Position numbers and translations under genes: made by a program
In this document: piece after piece, positions 10,419 to 20,251 of the stretch
How positions within the stretch are numbered: position 1 is the stretch's first letter
Layout of the letters: the number at the start of each line of letters is the position of its first letter
Source of the DNA: Euglena gracilis
Taxonomy: Eukaryota > Euglenida > Euglenophyceae > Euglenales
Length of the DNA stretch: 64,000 bases
Assembly: GCA_039621445.1 (NCBI GenBank)
Contig: CP154954.1
Span: 56,566,433-56,630,432 of the forward strand
Reading direction: 5' to 3'
Notes under the pieces: model-generated
Told to the model about the DNA's origin: nothing
What the model saw: only the letters and a program-made list of their open reading frames with translations
Databases searched by the model: none

Positions 10419-13400
10419 CTGCGTGCCTGCAGAGTGCCACCCCGTGGGCCTGGGTTGTGGGGGGGGGGGCTGGAAGGCGGGACCAGGTTTGTGTCATGTC
10501 CGGTGTGGGGGGTGGTTGGGCTCATGACAGAAAGAACAAAAAAAAGGGCCGGGGGTGGCATCAAGCTTGTAGCAGACAGTGATATCGTGATCCGCCCTTC
10601 GTCACAGTTGTCCTGGAAGGGTATGCTGCTCACTGGATTACCGAAGGGAACTGAAGCCATCTCCAATGTGGGGGGAAAGGAAATAATTTGTGCAACTTCA
10701 ATGAGGGATCAGTGGGTTTCCCCACACTGCCACGACCACCCCCAAAAGTTTTAACCTGGAGTTGAACCACATTCCGCTGAATCCACCGAAACAAACACTT
10801 TTCCATCTCCTTGGCTGTCATTCGTCCATGGAAGCCTTGGGGCAGGCAAACCAAAAAGGGCTTACAAAAAGTCTACACCCTCGGCAACAACACAGAAGCA
10901 CTCTGGGGAGAGGCGACGAACACCATTGGACCTCCCCTGCAGAGGGAAAGACCAAGAGGGGTGGTGAGTGAGGCATCTCAATCTCAATGCTGAGCCCAAA
11001 CTAAACTTCAGATGAGGGAGGAAATAATTGTCCAAGAAAAAAAATAAACACATTGCCTTTCTCCGTGACTTCTCAAACGGCAGCCTTCTCAAAGAGAAAG
11101 TTCATGTAGACCGCTGGGCCACCATTTAGGAAACACCTCAGGGGGAAGAGAAATGGCAGGGGGATGTCGTTCCAGGCGAGGTCCATTTTGCCGAACGCCA
11201 CCGCGTCCGAGGCGAAGCGCCCAGCGAGCGCCTCGTAGATGCCGTGGACAGCGAGGGACTCCGCGGACTGCACGGAGAGGAGGATGACGGAGTGGAGGCG
11301 GGGGTCCATCATGAAGGCCTCGAAGGTCTTCGACACCACCAGGTGGACCCCGTTCTCGATCACGGTCAGCTGCGGGCGGCAGGGGTGTGTGTGTTGGTGT
11401 GGGTGTGGGGTGCTGGGTGAGGTGGGTGGTGGGTTATGTGGTATGGCGTGGCGATTTGGGTCGGTGGGGGGGAGTTGTGTGTTGTGTTGGTGTGGGTGTG
11501 AAGCTGAGGTTCGTGTAAGGGGTCGTTCCTCAGCTAGTGGGGGTGTTCGTGTGTGCACGTGGTCTGTTGTGAAAGTGGCCGCCCCCGTGCGCCAGGTGTG
11601 AGATTGCTTGTTGCTTGGTGCCCGCACGAGTGCGTGTTGTGCGACTGGTGCGCTTGTGCGATCATATTTGTGCAGTGTGCTTGTGCTTGTGTGCCGCCAA
11701 GCCTGCTCAGCTTGGCCGGTGTTTGGCGCAAAATCGAGTTGCCCATCGAAAACAAATTCGAAACAATTGACACGAGACCTGCCAAATCCCCAGCCACCGA
11801 AATCGAGCTTGCCTTCCGAAAACACATGTCCACGAGAACCTGGCCCAAGATCCCCTCCTGAATGCCTCCCTGATTCAGTCTCAGGGGGGATTGAAAAACG
11901 GCCAAGATCATTTGAACTTGGAGTTTTAAAGCAAAGAACAGTACAATAAACAGAGGTCACCATGCCATTTATACGTCACCATCATTATCAAAAAAAAGTT
12001 GTGTGTTTTTTTGACGTCGATGTGAGACCCACCAATCAGAGAAAAATGCGTGTGTGCGCTTGTGTATGTGCATGTGTGTGCTTGTGTGTGCAAGCCTGCT
12101 CAGCTTGAGGTTTGAGGGGCGAAATCGAGTTGCTTCCGAAACACATGCCACGAGACCTGCCAAATCCCCTCCCTGAAATGCCTCTGATTCAGTCTCAGGG
12201 GGGAATTGAAACGGCGTGATCTTGAACTGGAGTTCAAAGGCAACAGAACAGTCACAATAAACAGGTCACCATCCATTACGTCACCATCCATTATCAAAAA
12301 AAAGTTTTGTGTTTTTTTGCCTCGATGGAGAGACCACCAATCAGAGAAAAATATATTCGGCATAAATGGTCCTGCAGTCATAGTTCTGCTGCTTTAAATT
12401 GATGTTTCTTGGCAGAATGAGAAAAATTTTGGCAGAGTAAAAGGGTGCCAGCGAGAGCCCGGGGACTACCGGAGGCGGCGGGGCGGAGCGGTAGAAGGGC
12501 TCCAGGTTGCCCTGTGTGAAGTCGCGGCAGAACTGGAGGACCAGCTGAGCGGTCGGCTTGGTACGAGGGACCGGCCTGGATGGGCGCACCGGGGACGTAC
12601 GGTGGGGGGCCACGTGCGGAACGGAAAGCTGTAGGATGGAAAAGTGAGGCCTGGCACAATATCTTGTGACCAGCTTTGCAACGACTCCCCCCCCCCCGGG
12701 AGATCGGCTTCACTCAAATCAGTGAGCACCGGGGTGGGAACCAAATTCCCTTGAGGGACAGGGGTCTGGATTGACCCCCAAATGCTAGAGATGATTGATC
12801 TGTTTTGGTCCCATGTGAAAACACATAAGTTTCGAAACAAACAAAAATACATCCGGAGCAAGAGAATGCCCACTTGGTGGTTTTGGGCCAATACTGTCAA
12901 AGAACAGAGGCAAAAGGCTCTGAGAAGGTCAAGGTGGTTGGTGGAGAGGGCGAGTACAGGCCTGCAGGCCAACTTCCTGTGGGGAGGGGGCAGGGGTTAC
13001 AATCAACCAATCCGCAGGCGCCAACCATCATGCATCCTTTCACATTCCCCAGCGACAGAGGGAGAAGTGGGAGGGGGAAGCGACATGTGCCCCGGGGGGA
13101 CCAGGGCGATCCCCCAGCGTGTGGCAGGACGTACTTCCACGGCGGCGAGTCGATGACGAAGAGGGCCCTGCGGTCAGGCATGAACCGCTCAGGTGGCGGT
13201 CCCATTGGGAAGGGGGGGGGGCAATTTTTAAACGCAAATTCTACAGTGCAAACTCTGAATTGGTGCAATTCTTGTCAATGCCTGTTGAAAGCTAGTAAAA
13301 AGCGGCCTGAGACATCGCCTGTGGAGCTTCCCCGGCTGATTTTTCACAACCCTTCCACATTCTGATGGCAATATCCCCTCGAACCTACAGTTATCCGTGT

Positions 13401-14064
13401 GATGGCCTTCAGTTCAAAAGTCGATGTCCCCCAGCCAGAATTTTGAGACATCCCCACGATATCTTTTGGGGAAGTCTGGACTAAAGCAAGCTCTCAGATA
13501 TGCGGCGCAAACTATGTTTGAACGGGATGACCCCGCCCTGAAAATTTTGGGGATTTCCAGTTTGCCTCATCAGACAAGAACTGAGATCATGGCACAAAAG
13601 CTGGTTTGTTGAACGCCAAGTTGATGCATGCACGCGGTTCTCCATTCCGTAGCGGTGGGCCTCCTCCCTCCCAAAGGGGATGTTGGTGTTGACTGTTGCG
13701 AACATGATCTGCTTCTCGAAGAGGGACGCCGGCTCCACCAGCCTGAGAGTTGGTCCCGACGCATCAACCGCCCTTTTCCCAGAAATCAAAGCCAGTCTTG
13801 GCCGTTCGTGCAGAAATCCCCCCCCCCCGGCACAGCGAGCGGCCGAATCAAGAGGTTTACGAGAAAGTGTGCTTGAGAGACACCAGCCGATAAGAGCACA
13901 GACGACCCCGCGTTGCACAAGGGAAACCATTGCGGTCCTTGACTGACGTTGGTTGTCGGTCTGGGGCACGTGGACACCTTTGGGTGTACACATGGACCTT
14001 CTCAGGGGTCAGCTGGGCGTCCCAGAGCGGTGCACACGGTCCACCTGCCTGCCAGTTCGCCTGT

Positions 14065-14110
<46 letters not shown>

Positions 14111-15074
14111 TCCTGGCTTGGCTTGGCCTGGCTTGGCGCCGGGTGCAACTGACCAGCAGACACAAAAGATATACAAAAAAAGATTCAAAACTTAGCCCAG
14201 CACAGCCTGGAGACGCTGTGCAAAACGTGGCCCGCCCTCCCCAAACAATTACAATAAGAGAAGCAAAGCACAGAAGAAAGATAAATCCACCTTTGCATCC
14301 AAAAACCCCCCTCAACGTCCCCATTTGCTGTTCAAAGACCATTAACACGCAACACTGGCCCATCGAATGTCTCTCACTTCAAACAAAAAAATCATTTTCA
14401 AGTGAAAAGAAACTTCGTTGAAAGTCGAAAAGCAAAGAGCTCGAGGACGGCTCTGCTCGAAATCCAGCAGGAGTTTCCCGAGGGGCAGGTTGTGCCGCAG
14501 GAATCCGGGGAGGTTGGTCTCGGTCAATTCCGGCACAAAATGCACCGTGGAGCTCCCCGCGCACCCGATTGCCGCCCAGACACTGCTGTCCGTGCTGGGG
14601 GGGCTTCCAACGAACAGTGGCGGACTGCCCGCAACCTGTCCAACGCGCACGAATGTTACAGGAAGCTGCGCTGACACGGGGGGGAGGTGGGCAACGTGAA
14701 GCTTTTGTGGGGCTTCGTTTGGGACACTGCTTATCTGGGGGAAAACAAAACCGACGGTGTCGTGTGTTTGAACACAAATGTCCAAAACATGCCAATGGCT
14801 CTGGCTGTGGGGCTGACGAGGCAATCTTTCCACAGCCAGCGGCGTGGGAGAGGAAATGCAACGCCGCAAATTGAATGCCGCAGCAGGGAGCCTCAATCCA
14901 AGCCAAGAAAGATTTCCCAAATGGTTCGGTTTATATCTGGAGGAAAGGCGGAGGAGAAGGGGCACTGAAAAGATGGGAGCTGCCATGAGGGTGGGCGACG
15001 TGCTCGGACAACGGTAACTAACCCATCAGCAGCGGCTTGCTCGCCAGCCAAAGGAGGCAAATCCAAAGTGCCAT
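10224..15074 (-). CDS. Protein disulfide isomerase-like gene (b'-a'), redox-dead a' domain, spliced
   Basis: Six exons (14449-14585, 13634-13742, 13102-13187, 12470-12575, 11079-11369, 10224-10418), and perhaps a signal-peptide exon at 15023-15074, encode a PDI-like protein. From the second exon on, every junction is phase-consistent and uses GT-AG. The b' fold is followed by an a' thioredoxin fold recognisable from VVSKTFEAFMMDP, KMDLAWNDIP, the GGPAVYMNF cis-proline strand and the final YDGPIELPALTRWL helix. Where active PDIs have the WCGHC site this protein has SVQSAESLA, with no cysteine, so a chaperone or binding role in the ER is more likely than disulfide exchange. No a or b domain exons were found upstream, and no KDEL is seen if the frame ends at 10224. 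It is either a genuine two-domain relative or a truncated gene; the exact N- and C-termini are uncertain. Confidence 0.75.
11079..11369 (-). CDS. PDI-like exon: a' thioredoxin fold without CxxC
   Basis: 97 codons, phase 0 at both ends, with acceptor CCGCAG and donor GTTTGA. It holds most of the a' fold: VVSKTFEAFMMDP, then VILLSVQSAESLAVHGIYE in place of the active-site strand and helix, KMDLAWNDIP, and GGPAVY with the cis-proline. Both catalytic cysteines are absent while the scaffold is intact. Confidence 0.8.
11690..12350. repeat. Tandem duplication inside a PDI-like intron
   Basis: About 11690-12046 and 12085-12350 share the same ordered words: AAGCCTGCTCAGCTTG, ACGAGACCTGCCAAATCCCC, GATTCAGTCTCAGGGGGG, AATAAACAGAGGTCACC or close variants, and ACCAATCAGAGAAAAAT. 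The right copy is shorter, with many small deletions. Confidence 0.75.
12470..12575 (-). CDS. PDI-like exon: end of b' domain and linker
   Basis: 106 bp, entering in phase 2 and leaving in phase 0, with acceptor CATCCAG and donor GTAGTC. VLQFCRDFTQGNLEPFYRS corresponds to the F-x-x-DF-x-x-GKLKP-x-x-KS segment that ends the b' domain of PDIs. Its phase joins it exactly to the exon at 11079-11369. Confidence 0.75.
13102..13187 (-). CDS. PDI-like exon: b' core strand
   Basis: 86 bp, phase 0 in and phase 2 out. ALFVIDSPPWKYVLP matches the PDI b' strand (P-A-L-x-x-I-D-x-x-x-x-KY). The acceptor CCACCTGAG is weak, but it is the one whose phase fits both neighbours. Confidence 0.65.
13634..13742 (-). 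CDS. PDI-like exon: b' domain
   Basis: 109 bp, phase 2 in and phase 0 out (donor GTGCAT). ASLFEKQIMFATVNTNIPFG followed by EEAHRYGM aligns with the PDI b' segment F-x-GKILF-x-x-VDTD... followed by LEYFG. Confidence 0.7.
14060..14108. repeat. (GGCT)n microsatellite
   Basis: About a dozen GGCT tetramers in an intron of the PDI-like gene. Confidence 0.9.
14449..14585 (-). CDS. PDI-like exon: start of b' domain
   Basis: The acceptor is GGACAG. STVHFVPELTETNLPGFLRH then LPLGKLLLDF fits the b' start (LP-V-x-x-F-x-x-x-NA-x-x-IF, then K-x-LLLF). The donor is unresolved: GTCCTC at 14448 and GTTTCT at 14413 are possible, but neither gives the phase required by the next exon. Confidence 0.6.
14595..14675. 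repeat. Duplicated intron end, copy 1 (partner at 15420-15500)
   Basis: About 80 bp carrying CTTCCAACGAACAG, CGGACTGCCCGCAACC and TGTCCAACGC. The homology reaches up to the splice acceptor of the exon at 14585. Confidence 0.8.
15023..15074 (-). CDS. Candidate signal-peptide first exon of the PDI-like gene
   Basis: On the minus strand an ATG opens a hydrophobic peptide, MALWICLLWLASKPLLM, before a possible donor (GTTAGT, or GTTACC a few bases on; the latter matches the phase of the exon at 14585). It looks like an ER signal sequence, which the gene would need. With no homology to lean on this is only a candidate. Confidence 0.3.
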
Positions 15075-15274
15075 CGCTCCGCGACGCCGGGTCTCTAGCC
15101 TGACATTCGTTCGAAGGGGTCAATGCACTGTGCGAGGAATTGCCAAAACATGACTTCCATGGTTCTTCAACTGAGGTGAGGGCCAGTGGGGAATACAAGA
15201 TCAATCAACGGTGCAATGTGTTTCCCATGCTCTGAGACTGGAAGTGAGAGCCGTAGGCAGTGTGCGGGTTTGGG

Positions 15275-15340
15275 ACAGGGGATTTTTTCCAAGATTGGGG
15301 GTCCTCCACCCCGAGGGCATCCGTGGTCCAAAAAAAGTTC
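15275..15340. repeat. Short duplicated segment, copy 1 (partner at 15855-15920)
   Basis: It shares TTTCCAAGATTGGGGGTCC, CCACCCCGAG and GTGGTCCAAAAAAAGTTC with 15855-15920. Confidence 0.8.
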
Positions 15341-15419
15341 TTGGCACTTCGCACTGAAAAGAAGAGACCCCCCCCCCCGGAGGGAGGTTTCCAACAGGCC
15401 CACCCATCCTGAACCTGTC

Positions 15420-15500
15420 CGTGCTGGGGGGGGGGCTTCCAACGAACAGGGTGCGGACTGCCCGCAACCCTGTCCAACGCACAAATGTTACAGAATGCGC
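15420..15500. repeat. Duplicated intron end, copy 2
   Basis: It repeats the block at 14595-14675, including the acceptor-like CAGCACGGACAG on the minus strand. The sequence beyond that acceptor differs from the exon at 14585. Confidence 0.8.
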
Positions 15501-15854
15501 TGACCCCCTGCGATCTGGCCGTGCGTGGGGGAGGCTGCCCAACCCGGGGGGTGGGGAGGTGTCGGTTCGGGTGGGAGGGGGGGGAAGGGGGGATGGGGGG
15601 TGGTGGGGGGAGTTTGTGTGGGCAACGTGCCACACGCAGGGTCGCACCGGCCCAGCAGCGGCAAAAGCGGGCCAAACCCCCCGCCCCCCCCGCCGGCCAG
15701 CCTGACAGCAGGAGTAGGATCTGTGCGCAATTAAAGCCTGTCCCATGGTACTTAACAAGGGAGATTCGTCTGCAACAAGATATCATTAATTACGTTACAA
15801 TAAACATACTGAGTCCCATGCTCCTGGAAAGGAGTGATCACCCACATCCAGTTT

Positions 15855-15920
15855 TTTGATTTTTTCCAAGATTGGGGGTCCCTCCACCCCGAGTTCAACG
15901 TGGTCCAAAAAAAGTTCGAC
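15855..15920. repeat. Short duplicated segment, copy 2
   Basis: It matches 15275-15340 in the words listed there. No gene is recognised in 15501-18232 around it; one MITE lies at 17012 and a possible one near 16691. Confidence 0.75.
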
Positions 15921-16690
15921 ATGTTCCTTGAACTGGGGTGGGGAAAAAAAAATCTCAGCCCAAAAAAAACAAAAGGAGAGCTTCCAAAGAGACCACATTG
16001 AATGACTCTGTCAGACAAAGCAAGCAATGATTGTTGCAACCCCCCTGAACTCTCCAGACACAAACTTGAACGACCGAGGGAAAAATGGATCTGACACCAA
16101 TCAAATGTGCAGAGGAGTATATGGGGAGATTTGCAGTTTAGCAACACCGAGGGGGATTAAGCAGGGTTAAAAACATAGCCTGCATATTCGAAAATTTGGG
16201 CTGAAAAACCAGTTTCTCCTCTGCAAGTTCGCTCACTCTTCTCTTTATCAAATTTCTTTATAGAAAAACTCTAGAAAAACCATTATCGAGATCATTTGGT
16301 TCTTATAACATTTTCAGAAGGTTTAAAAATGCTAAAAACAAACAACCGAAAATGTCTCAAACCTTTTTTGAGTCCGAAATAGCTAAAAAATAACTGGGAT
16401 GATTCAAAAGATCTGCCAAAATCCAAAAGGCAAAGGTCGGAGAACAACAAGGCACCTCAACGTATGAAACGCCAAGGTGCAAAGAAAATGCAATGTATGT
16501 GTATGTAATTCCTCTTTGGACCTCCTCGAACCTTGGGAACAAACAAACTGATGACATTGGTACCCCACATAAATGGCTGGGGACGGGTATTGCAATACAG
16601 CGGTGTTGAATGGATGCCCGAGAGGGCGGTGGAACACCCCCGAAGAACACCCCATAAAAATCAACGCCCAGGGGTCAGGGCCCGACCAGA

Positions 16691-16888
16691 GGTTTTCTGA
16701 GGACCCAGGGGGGCCTCCCTCCGCAGGGGGGGGGGGGGCTCGGAGGGACCCACTTTTGGGGTCAATTTTGGGTTTCAAATTTTTGTACAAAAGAATTGTA
16801 CCGAAATTTTTTTTGGTACAAAGCACCTAAAATAGAGGAAAACCCCACCCGCCTCCGGCAGGGTACCCCACACAAAATTAAAAAAAAT
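16691..16888. mobile_element. Possible MITE with CAGAGRTTTT ends
   Basis: The left end reads CAGAGGTTTTCTGAGGACCC. The right end, inward on the minus strand, reads CAGAGATTTTTTTTAATTTT. The flanking octamers GGCCCGAC and GGGTCGAC match at 6 of 8. A related left end (CAGAGGTTTTTTCTGGGACC) lies near 45073. Confidence 0.4.
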
Positions 16889-17011
16889 CTCTGGGGTCGA
16901 CCCACCTGGAAGTGGATGGCACCTCGCAACATGAAACTCTTTCTGGATTTGAAAGGCCTGAAAATCGCTCCCCGGGAAACGGGGAAACAGGGAAAATGGG
17001 GGACCCTCACC

Positions 17012-17420
17012 CAGGCATTATGTTTTCAAGGCAGCTCAAAAAAAAAACCCCTTAAAAAGACTATAAACTCAAAGCCCCTGAAAAGGTTTTGTCTCAAGAT
17101 GCCTTAAAACCCTGAAAAAACCCATTATGGCAACTTCAACCAAACAACAATGGAGTTGCAAAATCTCGACAAAAATATGCCAACTCCAGGGGGGGGGAAT
17201 GCCTCCACGTGGCTGGAGCATTATCTATCAGCTCGAAGAAATGGGCTTATTCGACTTACTTTTTGGCCCGTTCGATGCTTGAACGGCCCTTGCACCGGAA
17301 TTGGAAAATAGAATTTTGAACAGCCTTAAAACCCTTTTAAAAAAAACCCTTAAAGCTTAAAAATGCCTCAAATAATTTAAACCATTTTGAACTTTTTTTT
17401 TCGCTTTAAAAATTTACCTA
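17012..17420. mobile_element. hAT-type MITE, TTAAAA family, 8-bp target duplication CCCTCACC
   Basis: CCCTCACC at 17004-17011 is repeated exactly at 17421-17428. The ends, read inward, are CAGGCATTATGTTTTCAAGG and TAGGTAAATTTTTAAAGC. Inside each end are repeated CCTTAAAA words. At 409 bp it has no coding capacity. The same ends occur at 34551-35857 and 48524-48963. Confidence 0.85.
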
Positions 17421-18232
17421 CCCTCACCTGCCATCCACACCCTGGGGTGTTCGGGATTCCCATTCTGCCCCCCCTGGGGCAGCCAAACAAGAATCCCGAA
17501 ATAAGACCGAAATGAGAATTGTTTTGCTGATGCTCCAGGAACACCAAATCGTTTCCCTGAATGGCATCCAAGACTGTAGCGACGAAAATGATAAAAATTC
17601 TAATGTTGGGATCATTGAGGACAAAAACAATGCAACCTCTCCTTAAATTAAATCCACTTTGATGCGAAGCACTCAAGGGCTGTTCATCTGAGCTGTTTTG
17701 AGAGGCTTTTCTTTTGCACTTGGGGGAATCCAAAAAGTGGTGCATTTTTTGTGTTTGGCTAAAGGGGAAGACACCAAAAAAAACAAAGTTTGACCAGACA
17801 GGCTGCAGCGCTAATCTTTCTGTATTGAGTTTGATGGGGACCTTTCATTGGGCAATAAAATCATATCAGGATCATCACAAATTATTCCAAAAGAAATACT
17901 TGTCTCATTTTTTCACCTTCCTCCTTACCTGGAGAATGCAAAAAAAAGAGAAAATTGGCCGAAATCCCCCCAAAAAACTGAAAATAGCAACAAGATTGTG
18001 TTTGTCTATCATCATCTTCACATGATGGGAACAAAATCAATGGTAAAAAATCAACGGTGAGCAGGGGAAATTGCAGCAGATTGCATTGACGACTTTCCGT
18101 GGTGCTTGAATTGGTGTTGTGAACCGTTGGCTCGAAGTTACAAGATGCGGGAGAGGTGCAAGTGCATCAAAGCGGGCCACACAAGGTCAGAAACGTGAGC
18201 GAGGTGCATCGGGAAGCGGCGCACAGCTCCCA

Positions 18233-18385
18233 TCAGGCGCCAAAGAAGGCGGTGAAGACGGAGCCGAGGGTGGGGCCAGGGTGGGGGGCAGCGTTGGGCC
18301 GCCACTCCGGGTGGCAGCGGTAGAGGAACTGCACCTCCGCCGCGGAGCAGCCCAACAGCTCGGCCAGGGACGGGACCAGCGTGGC
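18233..18385 (-). CDS. Golgin last exon: second half of GRIP domain
   Basis: Acceptor GCCGCCCAG, phase 0, 50 codons plus TGA. LVPSLAELLGCSAAEVQFLY fits the second part of GRIP domains (L-x-PV-x-x-LL-x-x-S-x-x-E). A proline-rich tail, RPNAAPHPGP, ends in FGA. Confidence 0.85.
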   Translation of the reverse strand, partial: ATLVPSLAELLGCSAAEVQFLYRCHPEWRPNAAPHPGPTLGSVFTAFFGA

Positions 18386-20189
18386 CTGGGCGGCAGCGGA
18401 AATCCGGGGGGACACAGGTGAGGCACTCAGCCAAATGTGTCACGCAATTTAAGTAATTTCAAGCCCAGGCAACAAATCATTTGACAAAGGAATTTGATCT
18501 ATGCGTCAAAAAATTGTATGTCTCCCAGAGATGGCTTACTTCCCCTTAAACCCCCCGGGTTCTTGTTTATTGTTTTTTTTTTAACCCCAGGTGAAACAAC
18601 AGGCTAATTGCAAGCACCCCACAGGGTCCAGAAGAAGGATCGAGAAAATAACCCCATTTTCTTGGGTATCAAACGTGTTGGTTTTTGTATGGGGTGTCCC
18701 TCAACGCAAATCAAGCACTCGCAACTGATTGCAATAGGTCTGTTTGCAAAGTTGGGCCCACACCTTCACTGCATCGTCCTTCTCGCACAGCATGTTCACC
18801 ACGACGTTCTTCAAATAAACCTTCATTGCATCTGTCTCGTCCGCAGAGGACCCTGACACAGACACCGATTATATTGTGTGTCATCTTTTGCTGACAAAAA
18901 AAAGCATGGGGGAACATGTCCTCCATGCAACAAATTCATAGTCAGCCATTGATTGTAGCCTGCGAAACCCTGCCTTCGATCCCCATGAAAAGCTTTAAAA
19001 CAATTCCGCAACATGTGGAGCTGGCACTACTATTTGGAACTGAAGAGTCTAAAAATGTTTCATATTTGGCGCAGATTCCATTGCCATTTGCACATTTACA
19101 CTGAGACATTCCCTATTCTTAGAAAATGCATTGATTCCAAACTTTTCTGACAATTAGCGTAGCTGCCCATCTCCCAGGGGAGGGTCAAGCCATCCAGCAG
19201 TCTTTACAAGCTAACAGTCTTTTACAGCCCCAGACCCCCATTGACGAGCTTCGTTTTCCAGCCAGACGGAAGCGGAAGGGCAAAAATGGCCATTCTGCCC
19301 CTGTTATTTCACCAGGGCAAACGTTTGGTCAAAAATTCTCTTCTTTGCAGGTTTTGATTTTTTTTTGGCAGCTGGTTTGACCCCCAGTCCAGCTGGGGAC
19401 CAGGGCGGCAGGATCTGGCTGGTAGCTCGAAAAGAAGCGAAAAGGTCCGAATCCAGCCAATTTCAGTTTTCATTTTCAGCAAAATTTTGGAGGTGAAAAG
19501 CCATAAAGCCACTCAAAAAAAAAGTCATTTTGGTCATTTTTGACCCTTTTTTGGTTCAGCCTGGCTTTGCTGGGCTGGCCCCAAATTTACTTTCCAGGGG
19601 GGGGTATGCAGCCCTGCTGGGAGCCACTGGCTGGGGGAAAAAAGTGCTGGCTGGCTGCTCCCGGGGGGGGGGGGGGCAGGATGGCCTCCACTGCTCTCGG
19701 CTGCTCTTTGGGTGCAACTGGACAAAAACCAAAACTCATGGATAGGTCCTTGCTGGAAAAAAAGGCTGCTGGATCCTCTCTCTAGGCAGGGTCCCCTCGG
19801 GCTTCGACGACGCCTGACCCCCCCCCCCCCCCCCGGGGGTCCCCCAGGTGGTCCAGCTCAGAGGCTGGAGAATTTGGGCTGGCTGGAAAAGACTGTTGGC
19901 TGCCCTGCCCTCCCTCCACATGGGTCCCCGGCAGGGGTTTTTTTTCAAAGCCGGTGGTGAAGAATTTTTCTCCTTGAAAGAGGGTACCTAAACAGGCCAA
20001 AAATGAGCAAAAATGGTTGCCTAACTCAAAAATTTCAGCAGCAAAATTTTGTTTTTGCACAATATAGTAATTTGCGGATGGTGCACAATTTCATTTCCCC
20101 AGTCCAGATTGGTCCGACCCCAGCTGGGCCCCAGTTCCAGCCTGAGGTCTCAGGGGAAGGGTTGGGTCGGGGTCAAGGTCATGGTTAGG

Positions 20190-20251
<62 letters not shown>

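Noticed and set aside
10178-10666. 162-codon minus frame over the last PDI-like exon
   Set aside because: The exon reads as PDI in a different frame (YDGPIELPALTRWL); this frame is a shadow.
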